Shown piece after piece: positions 1 through 6,211 of a stretch of 11,635 nt of DNA (position 1 is its first letter; every line of letters starts with the position of its first letter). Origin of the DNA: Actinomycetales bacterium. Lineage in GTDB: Bacteria > Actinomycetota > Actinomycetes > Actinomycetales > Dermatophilaceae. The notes beneath the pieces are model-generated. The model ran no database searches. It worked only from the letters and a program-made list of their open reading frames with translations, and had not been told where the DNA came from. The stretch spans positions 1-11,635 of the forward strand of contig JADJVX010000006.1 of the NCBI GenBank assembly GCA_016710385.1, written 5' to 3'. Position numbers and translations under genes: made by a program.

Positions 1-655
1 TAGCGGGCCAGCCCCTGGCGGACGAGCGGGTCGGCCCCGCGGCGGTCGCGCCCAGGTCGAGGGACGAACGACTGGTAAGCGCCGGACTTGGTGCCGGGCG
101 ATTGCGCGGGCGTGGACCAGATCGCGGCGACGCCCCGCGGCACCGGCGAGGTCGGTGGCCTGGCCGATCATCAACTCGAGGGGACAGCGTGTTTCCAGAC
201 CACGCGCATGGGCGGCGGGAGGGTCATCAGGACCCGGACGGCTTCAGTTAATGGGCGGGTCGCCCACGAGCACGGCGATGCTCTCGCCGTATCGGTCGGG
301 GTCGCCGTCGGCACGGTGGCGGCGGTGATCGGCGGCGGCGCGGCAGTGCGGTTGGGCGACCCCGGCGCTGGTCCGACTCGTCCCAAGACGTCGTCGTGGA
401 CCAGCCCGAGGACGTGCGGCAGTTCCAGGGCCGCACCAGCGGTGACCATGTCCGGCATACCCGTTGGCGGCCGGGTCCGCGTCGGTGCCGTGCACCGACG
501 CCCAGCAGAAACACATCTGCGGCCGAATGCGCTTGCCCGGCCGGGCGAGGGAATCGACGAGGTAGCCCAGGACGTCGGCCGCGCTTGAGCTGCGGTTGCA
601 TCGCCGCCACCGACTGAGTCGGCCGGTCCGCCCGATCCGTCAGGAGTGAGCACAC
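1..655 (-). pseudogene. crtE: Polyprenyl (geranylgeranyl) diphosphate synthase, frame-broken and cut by the window edge
   Basis: Trans-isoprenyl diphosphate synthases condense IPP with allylic diphosphates; beside idi and a MarR gene, a carotenoid-type CrtE role is likely. No single frame carries the protein, but ordered fragments on the minus strand do. The basic substrate motif reads GKRIRPQMC near 510-540. Then comes AALELPHVLGLVHDDVL, which in another frame continues DESDQRRGRPTA, together making the first aspartate-rich motif (DDxxD type) near 355-435. Next is DPDRYGESIAVLVGD near 255-305, then LELMIGQATDLAGAA near 135-180, and finally KSGAY and GADPLVRQGLAR toward position 1. At least three to four frame changes are needed. 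The 3' part, including the second aspartate-rich motif, lies outside the window. It follows idi by roughly 100 bp on the same strand. The family is clear; whether it is truly dead or contains sequencing indels is open, and IdsA is an alternative name. Confidence 0.8.
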
Positions 656-754
656 CCCACCGCCGGCTGAGGTCGATACAACGTCGGCAGAGCCGTCAAC
701 TGCCGACTGCGCGCCGGCGAGCAGCCGGCACCTGCGGGGCGGGGGCCGGATCGG

Positions 755-1422
755 TCATCCGGTGACCTCGACACCACCGTCGCCGCCCTCGTTCTCTCCG
801 CTGCGGGGTGGGCGAGCCTCCGACCACGAGGGATCTGCAGCACGGCCCGCGGGCTGAGGCCGGCCAGGTCGTTCCGCGCCCGGTCGATGACCTCGCGCCC
901 AGGGCACCCAGCGCGAGTCAGCGATCTCACGGGGGTCGGCTCGGCGCGGGTCCTGCCCAGTGCCGTCGATCTCCGCGACATAGACCGGGCACATCTCATG
1001 CTCGACCACGCCGTGGGCATCGATCGCTCGATACCTGAAATCCGGTGCGACACAGCGCAACTCGCCAGCGTCGATGTGGGTCGAGCTCCTCCCGAATGCG
1101 TCGGCTGGCTGCGTCCTCGGATCTTCACCCGGTCGCGGGTGGCCACAGCAGGAGTTGGTCCAGACGCCCGGCCAGGTCACCTTGTCGTGGGCCCGCTGGG
1201 TGAGCAGCAGCCGGTCATCGACGTCGAAAAGGTAGGTCGAGAAGGCCAGGTGCAGCGGCGTCCGGTCGGTGTGGACAGTGCGGCGGTCGGCGGCACCGAT
1301 GGGGTTTCCGCCCTCGTCGAGCAGCACCACGTCGTCGCCGTCCGCGGAGGTGCGGTGCACGGCATACCGGCCTCGTCCATCGCGGCGTTGGTGCTCGCGC
1401 CCGGAGCGTCGGGATGCGTCAT
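755..1422 (-). pseudogene. idi: Isopentenyl-diphosphate delta-isomerase (type I, Nudix fold), frame-broken
   Basis: Type I Idi interconverts IPP and DMAPP, supplying the primer for the prenyl synthase encoded just downstream. The open core reads VVLLDEGGNPIG, then TPLHLAFSTYLFDVDDRLLLTQRA, and TWPGVWTNSCCGHP with the catalytic cysteine, then DFRYRAIDAHGVVEHEMCPVYVA. Four places break the frame. The probable ATG at 1422 (MTHPDAPGAST) is in a different frame from the core, which changes near 1360. The stretch expected to hold the catalytic and metal-binding glutamates (RRIREEL, near 1084-1105) is in another frame, replaced by an unrelated dozen residues before the frame is restored at HIDAGELRC. 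Near 905 the frame leaves again, with EVIDRARNDLAGLSP visible only in a second frame. The C-terminus switches once more. Loss of the glutamate segment should abolish activity if the sequence is right. Confidence 0.85.
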
Positions 1423-1507
1423 GCTTGGCTTCGCCCTTCGGTATGCCGTAGTGCGGGTCGGTCTCACCGCCTCGCCGCGCCCGAGGAGACCGTCGGCAGG
1501 ACCGTGG

Positions 1508-1528
1508 ATACTTCGACAATCGAAGCAT
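1508..1528. promoter_or_regulatory. Palindromic operator candidate between idi and the MarR gene
   Basis: CTTCG-ACAAT-CGAAG is a perfect 5-bp inverted repeat at 1511-1525, with two further matching pairs outside one mismatch. It lies between the divergent idi and MarR-type genes, 16 bp upstream of the regulator's ATG. MarR proteins usually bind such short palindromes in the shared divergent promoter, and the MarR-type CrtR of Corynebacterium represses its crt genes this way. That this site binds the adjacent regulator is inference. Confidence 0.5.
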
Positions 1529-1541
1529 ATGGGAGGCTCAC

Positions 1542-2134
1542 ATGGCAGGGGGAGGACGGCGGGGCGCGGCTGGGCCAGCCTGCCGTGACCCGCGTGCTGC
1601 GCCTCGTTTCGGGCCGTGGCGACGCAGTCCGATCGGTATTCACACGCGATCCGCGAGCGGCTCGGGATGCACTCGACCGATCTCACCGCGATGGGGATCA
1701 TCAGCGACGCCGCCCGCGATGGGGCCGAGTTGACCCCCTCGCAGCTGGCGGCGGAGTTGCACCTGTCGGCCTCGGCGGTGACCTCGTTGGTCAGCCGGCT
1801 GGAGCACATCGGCCATGTGCGGCGCCTCCCGCACGTCGTCGATGGGCGCAAGGTGGTCGTCGAGATCACCCCGAGCGCCGCCGATCTGGCCTCGACGTCT
1901 TTCCAGCCGTTGTCGGCGGCTATCCGGGCAGTGTTGGCGTCGCGATCGGACGCAGAGTTGGCGCTCGTCGGCGACGTGCTGTCCGATGTCGTGCGGGCCA
2001 TGACCGACGTGTGCGACGACGGGCGGGGCGCTCGTGCCGCTGGATTGGTCGCGCCGCGCGGCGCGGCTACCTTGACCCGGCGGCTGCGCCCGCCCCGCCC
2101 TCGTAGCTCAGGGGATAGAGCACCGCTCTCCTAA
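1542..2134 (+). pseudogene. MarR-family transcriptional regulator, probably of the adjacent isoprenoid genes; frame-broken
   Basis: The winged-helix core is clear: RERLGMHSTDLTAMGIISDAA, then LTPSQLAAELHLSASAVTSLVSRLEHIGHVRR and DGRKVVVEITPSA. The best start is ATG 1542, 5 nt after a strong GGGAGG, but that frame is not the core frame. The residues VTRVLRLVSGRGDA (about 1585-1626) sit in a second frame and the core in a third, starting at GTG 1616 with no good ribosome site. Two indels near 1580 and 1625 would join them. At the 3' end the core frame runs past the expected stop and terminates only at 2132-2134, inside the anticodon loop of tRNA-Arg, so the normal stop is probably also lost; a TGA in another frame at 2001-2003 is a candidate. 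Divergent placement from idi and the prenyl synthase recalls CrtR, which represses crt genes. Confidence 0.7.
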
Positions 2135-2172
2135 AGCGGGTGTCGCGCGTTCGATTCGCGCCGGGGGCACCA
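2097..2172 (+). tRNA. tRNA-Arg (anticodon CCU)
   Basis: A full cloverleaf folds: acceptor GCCCTCG (2097-2103) with CGGGGGC (2162-2168), D stem GCTC/GAGC, anticodon stem CCGCT/AGCGG around loop CTCCTAA with anticodon CCT at 2130-2132, a five-base variable loop, T stem GCGCG/CGCGC with loop TTCGATT, discriminator A, and an encoded CCA at 2170-2172. It reads AGG codons. Its 5' half overlaps the spurious read-through end of the MarR frame. tRNA 3' ends are common integration sites and an acquired toxin-antitoxin block follows 115 bp downstream, but I see no second copy of the tRNA 3' end in the window. Confidence 0.93.
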
Positions 2173-2287
2173 ACCCGCTTCCGCACGTCACCGGCATTTT
2201 CGGGCCTCCGCATCCTCGCCCGTTCGAGGCGGCAGACCGTCCGCTGGATCAGCGTCCATGGCACCGGTCCCTGCGCATGCTGCCTAG

Positions 2288-2372
2288 TGGTTCGCTGAGG
2301 TTCGCCGCACTCCACTGAGGGTCAACATCGCCGGACTGCGGCTTTCCTCGCCGAAGCCGCCCGATCAGCGAT
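2288..2372. repeat. Direct repeat, copy A (about 85 bp), flanking the AbiE cassette
   Basis: It matches copy B at 3903-3988 in the same orientation at roughly 85-88% identity by eye with one length difference. Both open with TGGTTCGCTGAGG, contain a second CACTGAGGGTC about 22 bp later, and end GATCAGCGAT. Each holds a perfect 7-bp stem, GCGGCTT/AAGCCGC, around a 9-nt loop (here 2338-2360). The hairpin lies 30 bp beyond the abiEii stop and could end that transcript, although no T-run follows. The doubled CTGAGG motif recalls insertion-sequence ends with multiple terminal repeats; I cannot name a family. Confidence 0.8.
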
Positions 2373-2390
2373 GGCTGAGCGCCGGGAGAC

Positions 2391-3251
2391 CTACCCCGCG
2401 CTACTTGGGCCCGCTTGAAACACGGGGTCCAGGATGGCGATGACCTCACACATCTGATCGTCCAGGTCCGACTCGCACATGTCCTCGAGGCCTTCCTTAC
2501 GGCGCCAGGCCGCCCACTTGGCCTGTGCGATCGCACCGTACCCAGCGACCGAAGCCGCGACGGGACGAAGAGTCACCCGGCGGTATCGCGCCACAGCCCG
2601 CGCCGAGCTCAAGAGCACCTCGGGGTCGATGCCTCGCTGAGCGAGCGCCACGATGTCGACGTAGTCGCGCCAGCGGGTGCTGGTCATGCCTCGCTCGAGA
2701 ATCGTGACGCCCTTCTCGGCCACCAAGGTCTCTGGCGCGTACCCGAGCATCTCGATGGGCTCTCCCAGCACTCGGGGAATGGACACCAGGGTTGGCAGTG
2801 GGACAACCGGGTCGCCGGTCGAGATGTCCCAGGCCAGCACGACTCGCGCGGTTCCAACTGTGCCATGCACCCGCATCCGGAGGCCGGGGTAGTCAGCAGC
2901 CTCTCGGATGGTTCGGACATCAAGGCTGCTCCGGTCGAGTTCAAGACCGTCTTCGACCTCGACAGCTGCGACATCCATGACGACTTGCTCGATACGCGCT
3001 GCGGTGACGGAAGCCGAGATGGCCTCCGAGCCCACATCCTTGGTTGGGCGGCGAATTCCATAGCCAGCCAACAGGATGCCGCCCTTGAGTATGAAGTCCT
3101 TCCCGTGCGGAGACCTGCGAAGTCGGTCCAGGAACGACTCAAGAGCGTGACGGGTGACCAACTCGCCAGTCGCGACCGGGGCATCGGTCTTCCTGGACTC
3201 GTGCGCTTGGCGTTGAAGCTGCCGAAAGACCTCATCACCATTCACGGTCAT
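2391..3251 (-). CDS. abiEii: AbiEii/AbiGii-type nucleotidyltransferase toxin with a substituted DxD motif
   Basis: AbiEii proteins (DUF1814) are nucleotidyltransferase toxins of type IV-like toxin-antitoxin and phage-abortive systems; related MenT toxins modify tRNA. In this 286-residue protein the nucleotidyltransferase signature starts with FILKGGILLAGYGIRRPTKDV (residues 53-73). Later motifs include WDISTGD (141-147), ETLVAEK with the conserved lysine (K180) and RWRDYVD with the conserved aspartate (D196). The expected metal-binding pair DxD in TKDVD is D72-V-G74 here: codon 74 is GGC, one base from GAC. That loss suggests a weakened or dead toxin, if it is not a sequencing error. The ATG shares one base with the upstream antitoxin stop (TGATG), so translation is probably coupled. 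The gene is less extreme in G+C than its neighbours, lacks the GGCATAC word common elsewhere, and sits between direct repeats, all consistent with acquisition. Confidence 0.88.
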   Translation of the reverse strand: MTVNGDEVFRQLQRQAHESRKTDAPVATGELVTRHALESFLDRLRRSPHGKDFILKGGILLAGYGIRRPTKDVGSEAISASVTAARIEQVVMDVAAVEVEDGLELDRSSLDVRTIREAADYPGLRMRVHGTVGTARVVLAWDISTGDPVVPLPTLVSIPRVLGEPIEMLGYAPETLVAEKGVTILERGMTSTRWRDYVDIVALAQRGIDPEVLLSSARAVARYRRVTLRPVAASVAGYGAIAQAKWAAWRRKEGLEDMCESDLDDQMCEVIAILDPVFQAGPSSAG

Positions 3252-3808
3252 CAGCCCAAGGCCTCGAGCGTCCGAAGCAGAGGCCCTCTGGTTCGCGGTA
3301 GCTGGGAGGCGACCTCCAACAAGTCGGCCGGCTTCCCACCCCGACCCAGCCAGTTGCGCAACGCGTCACGCCCCAGCTCGTACCCTAGCGAGCCGCGAAG
3401 TCGGAACGCGTCGGCGATGGACCGCTCCGGACCGTAGATGCCTATGTGAAAGTTCGAGCCCGGGATGACCATGGTGGTCCGGCCTAGGCCGAAGGAGTCG
3501 GCGGCGAAGTGGTGCCAGGCGATGGCCCCTTCAGTCGCTGGAGTCCGGCTACCTCGTGGAATCGCGACGTCAAGTGCCCGAGGAATCTCGTCGGTCAGGT
3601 CGTAGTAGGCGAGCGCCGAGGCCAAGCAGACAGTCGCCTTGGGATGTTTGGCGGCCGCCTCGAGCCAGTCCCAGTCAGCTGGGTCAGCGTCAGATGGCAG
3701 GTACACGCCGCGCGCGATCCTCTCGTAGGCGCCGACCTTTGCACGTCGGTAAAACGCGCTGCGCGACGTGGCGCGCTCACCAGCACGAAGCAGTTCTGCA
3801 GCGGGCAT
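3251..3808 (-). CDS. abiEi: AbiEi-type antitoxin and autorepressor
   Basis: AbiEi antitoxins have an N-terminal winged helix and a C-terminal domain that neutralises AbiEii; they repress their own operon. In the preferred 185-residue protein the winged-helix part is SRSAFYRRAKVGAYERIARG followed by VYLP (residues 15-38). The middle has ATVCLASALAYYDLTDEIP and the typical ERSIADAFRLRGSLGYELG near residues 127-145. The ATG at 3808 was chosen because GGAGGAGGG lies just upstream; the frame is open to 3925, but that extension crosses the operator palindrome and has no ribosome site. Its stop overlaps the toxin start by one base. Typical family members are about 180-220 residues, so this looks complete. 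In known systems the antitoxin acts without binding the toxin stably; whether that holds here is inference. Confidence 0.87.
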   Translation of the reverse strand: MPAAELLRAGERATSRSAFYRRAKVGAYERIARGVYLPSDADPADWDWLEAAAKHPKATVCLASALAYYDLTDEIPRALDVAIPRGSRTPATEGAIAWHHFAADSFGLGRTTMVIPGSNFHIGIYGPERSIADAFRLRGSLGYELGRDALRNWLGRGGKPADLLEVASQLPRTRGPLLRTLEALG

Positions 3809-3824
3809 GCTGGCCCTCCTCCCT

Positions 3825-3870
3825 GGAACAGAACGTATACCGATAACTGTTCCTGCATACGGTTTGTTCC
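3825..3870 (-). promoter_or_regulatory. Operator/promoter region of the abiE operon
   Basis: GGAACAG at 3825-3831 and CTGTTCC at 3847-3853 form a perfect 7-bp inverted repeat 15 bp apart, and a further half-site TTGTTCC lies at 3864-3870. On the minus strand the order is GGAACA, GGAACAG, a TATACG that could be a -10 element, then CTGTTCC and the GGAGG ribosome site. AbiEi antitoxins are known to bind paired repeats in their own promoter, so this is the likely autoregulatory site. The transcription start is not determined. Confidence 0.6.
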
Positions 3871-3902
3871 GCACTCTGCGTGGTCTGTGACGGTTGGCCG
3901 CA

Positions 3903-3988
3903 TGGTTCGCTGAGGGTGGCCGCACTTCACTGAGGGTCCAGCCTCACCGGAGTGCGGCTTTCCCCGCCGAAGCCGCCTGATCAGCGAT
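3903..3988. repeat. Direct repeat, copy B (about 86 bp), flanking the AbiE cassette
   Basis: This is the partner of the repeat at 2288-2372. Its right end covers the last two codons and stop of the oxidoreductase gene (3981-3988). Its hairpin (GCGGCTT 3954-3960, AAGCCGC 3970-3976) sits four bases after that stop, where a terminator would be expected. The doubled TTCGCTGAGGGT / TTCACTGAGGGT is best preserved in this copy. The two copies differ by about a tenth of their bases, so they are not a fresh duplication from one event; they may belong to a dispersed repeat family. Confidence 0.8.
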
Positions 3989-4709
3989 CGGCCGGTCCCG
4001 ATGCATCGGCAGCTTGGGTCAACAGCGCGGTGAAGACCTCGACGGGTTGAGCACCGGAAACCGCCACGCGTCCACCCGCCACAGTGAAGGGCACGCCGGT
4101 CACGCCGAGCGAGCGTGCCTCAGCCTCGTCGGCACGCACCGGCGCAGCGAACGCATCCGAGCCGAGGACCTCACCAATTCGGTTGCGAGACAGGCCCACA
4201 CCCGTGGCGAGATCCATCAGCACACCGTGATCGTCCAAAGCCAGGCCCTGCCGGAAGTGCGCGGCATACATCGCCTCCTGCAACTCCCCCGCCAGCTGCC
4301 CAGCACCCTCAGCAGCGGCCAGTGCCAGCAGCCGGTGCGCATCGAAAGTCGACGACTTCACGGCCCGGGCGAAGTCCAGGACCAGCCCGTCCTCGGCAGC
4401 CACCGCAGCCACCCGCTCGGTCATGGCCAGACCAGCGGCCAACCCACCGCCGTATTTGCGCCCGAGGTACTCGGCCACCGGCACCCGCTCGCCGGACGGC
4501 ATACCGGGGTCGAGCTCGTAGGCTCGATGCCGCACCGCGACCGGCCCGGCATACCCGGCCACCGCCGCCGCGAGCCGGCGCTGCGCGATATAGCACCACG
4601 GGCAGACCAGGTCGGCCCACACCTGCACGTCCAGCGCATCCACCGCGTCCACCCCGTCGCTCACTGGTGCACCATCCGTAGGTCGGTGGTCATCCGATCC
4701 CCGATGCAC
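3981..4709 (-). CDS. DsbA-family oxidoreductase, FrnE-like, probably cytoplasmic
   Basis: FrnE-type proteins are thioredoxin-fold dithiol/disulfide oxidoreductases linked to polyketide synthesis or stress tolerance. The protein has the redox motif CPWC (C36, C39) after the first strand VQVWADLV, the following YIAQRRLAAAV helix, the helical insertion with KSSTFDAHRLLALAAAEG (about residues 118-135) and the cis-proline loop GVTGVPFTVAGG (about 200-211). No signal peptide or membrane segment is visible, so it probably acts in the cytoplasm. The open frame begins at GTG 4709 (242 residues); an internal GTG at 4661 (226 residues) is also possible and neither has a strong ribosome site. The final residues lie in a direct repeat. 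Before the IS110 insertion it probably followed lysR by 16 bp in one operon; the element now separates it from that promoter. Confidence 0.85.
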   Translation of the reverse strand: MHRGSDDHRPTDGAPVSDGVDAVDALDVQVWADLVCPWCYIAQRRLAAAVAGYAGPVAVRHRAYELDPGMPSGERVPVAEYLGRKYGGGLAAGLAMTERVAAVAAEDGLVLDFARAVKSSTFDAHRLLALAAAEGAGQLAGELQEAMYAAHFRQGLALDDHGVLMDLATGVGLSRNRIGEVLGSDAFAAPVRADEAEARSLGVTGVPFTVAGGRVAVSGAQPVEVFTALLTQAADASGPADR

Positions 4710-4771
4710 CCGAGGTGCCGCCGGGTCACTGCCCTGCTCGCTCGACCGTGAAAGGTCCAGGATGAGAACTG

Positions 4772-4778
4772 CAGGGCT
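4772..4778. repeat. CAGGGCT, left copy at the IS110 boundary
   Basis: This heptamer recurs in the same orientation at 6220-6226. One copy at each end of the transposase unit marks the probable insertion core. It ends in CT, the core dinucleotide known for the IS110 member IS621. A third CAGGGCT at 4810-4816 lies in the putative guide RNA. Confidence 0.5.
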
Positions 4779-4789
4779 CGGTGGTCTCC

Positions 4790-4936
4790 CGGGACGCCGT
4801 GATCGTCGACAGGGCTGTGCGCCAAGGCCAGGTAGGTGACTGGCTGGGAGTGCCGATCAGTGAGCTGACTGACAGATGCGTCCCGGCACCGAGTAATGGG
4901 TGCCTCCCCACTGGGTCTAGCAGCGAGGAGGCTGAC
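4790..4936 (+). ncRNA. Candidate bridge RNA (guide RNA of the IS110 recombinase)
   Basis: IS110 elements express a structured RNA from the non-coding end, with two loops that pair to target and donor DNA. Between the left boundary and the transposase start I see a weak 5' stem GACG/CGTC (4793-4807). Next is a loop-like stretch holding CAGGGCT (4810-4816), the same heptamer found at both element ends. Three hairpins follow: GCCAG/CTGGC (4827-4844), TCAGT/ACTGA (4857-4872) and GGCACC/GGTGCC (4885-4904). Position, length and repeated core all fit. The exact ends, and which loop reads target or donor, are inference. Confidence 0.5.
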
Positions 4937-6211
4937 GTGAAGTCTGCCAGCACCACCGCGAAGATGCGCAATACCACCAACGAGAACGTGACCAGCCTGC
5001 CGGTTCGGCCGGCAGGCGGCGTGACCGCGGGCCTGGACTGGGCCAACGCCGACCACGTCATCAGCGTGGTCGACGACACCGGACGCGTGATCGCTCGCAC
5101 GAACATCGAGCACACCCGAGCCGGGCTGCGCACCATGGTGAGGTTCCTGACCAAGCACGGCGCCACCGAGGTCGCCATCGAACGAGGCGACGGAGTCGTG
5201 GTCGACCGTCTTCTCGAGGCTGGCATCACGGTCGTGGTGATCAGCCCGAACCGGCTCAAGAACCTGCGCGGCCGCTACGGATCGGCCGGCAACAAGGACG
5301 ACCGGTTCGACGCCTTCGTGCTCGCCGACACCCTGCGCACCGACCGGACCAGGCTGCGGCCCCTGACCCGCGACAGCCACACCACCCAGGCCCTGCGCGC
5401 CGCCGTCCGTGCCCGCCGCGACCTGGTCAAACACCGAGTCGCGCTGGCCAACCAGTTGCGCGCCCACCTGCTCGTCGCGTTCCCCGGCGCGGTCGGGCTC
5501 TTCGCCGACCTGGACTCCCCGATCAGCCTGAAGTTCCTGACCCGCTTCGAATCCCAAGACCGTGCCGACTGGCTCAGCACCAAACGCCTGGCCGCCTGGT
5601 TGGCTTCGGTGAGCTACAGCGGCCGCACCGACCCGAGCGTGCTGCTGGCACATCTGCACAACGCGACCCGCGGCGCGAGCGGCGATGACGGCGCCGCCCG
5701 CGCACACGTCACCCGCGCCATGGTCACCGTCCTGACCGGCCTGGTCGAGCAGATCCGCATCCTGGAGGACCAGATCGCCGAGCAGCTCGCGCTGCACGCC
5801 GATGCCCACATCTTCACCTCCCTGCCCCGCAGCGGCACCGTCCGCGCCGCCCGGCTGCTGGCAGAGATCGGAGACGCCCGAGGCCGGTTCCCCGACGCCG
5901 AATCCCTGGCCTGCCTGGCCGGCGTCGCACCCTCGACCAGACAATCCGGACAACACAAGGCCGTCAGCTTCCGCTGGGCCGTCAACAAGGAACTCCGCGA
6001 CGCCGTATGTGACTTCGCCAGCGACTCGCGACAAGCCAACCCCTGGGCCGCAAAGATCTACAACGACGCCATCGCCCGCGGCAAGGACCACCCCCACGCC
6101 ACCCGCATCCTGGCCCGCGCCTGGCTCGGCGTGATCTGGCGCTGCTGGCAAGACAACACCGCCTACCAAACCAACCGACACAACGCGCTCCAAGCACTCA
6201 CCGCGGCCTGA
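4937..6211 (+). CDS. IS110-family transposase (RNA-guided bridge recombinase)
   Basis: This 424-residue DEDD recombinase combines an N-terminal RuvC-like domain with a C-terminal Transposase_20 domain bearing the catalytic serine. The RuvC-like acidic residues are visible: D34 in GLDWANADH, E82 in VAIERGDG, and D122/D125 in NKDDRFDAFVLAD. A helical region follows (about 140-300), then SLPRSGTVRAARLLAEIGD, typical of the C-terminal domain, and GVAPSTRQSG, where the nucleophilic serine is expected, before FRWAVNKELRDAV. GTG 4937 is chosen because GAGGAGG ends six bases upstream; the frame is open from 4781, but that leader is the non-coding guide-RNA region. All key residues are present and the frame is intact, so the enzyme looks functional. 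Confidence 0.92.
   Translation: MKSASTTAKMRNTTNENVTSLPVRPAGGVTAGLDWANADHVISVVDDTGRVIARTNIEHTRAGLRTMVRFLTKHGATEVAIERGDGVVVDRLLEAGITVVVISPNRLKNLRGRYGSAGNKDDRFDAFVLADTLRTDRTRLRPLTRDSHTTQALRAAVRARRDLVKHRVALANQLRAHLLVAFPGAVGLFADLDSPISLKFLTRFESQDRADWLSTKRLAAWLASVSYSGRTDPSVLLAHLHNATRGASGDDGAARAHVTRAMVTVLTGLVEQIRILEDQIAEQLALHADAHIFTSLPRSGTVRAARLLAEIGDARGRFPDAESLACLAGVAPSTRQSGQHKAVSFRWAVNKELRDAVCDFASDSRQANPWAAKIYNDAIARGKDHPHATRILARAWLGVIWRCWQDNTAYQTNRHNALQALTAA

Noticed and set aside
2415..3437. A 340-residue plus-strand frame over the toxin
   Set aside because: It is a shadow of the abiEii gene, with no ribosome site or domain.
2173..3990. Integration into the tRNA-Arg 3' end
   Set aside because: No second copy of the tRNA 3' end is visible downstream and there is no integrase gene; the flanking repeats do not resemble the tRNA.
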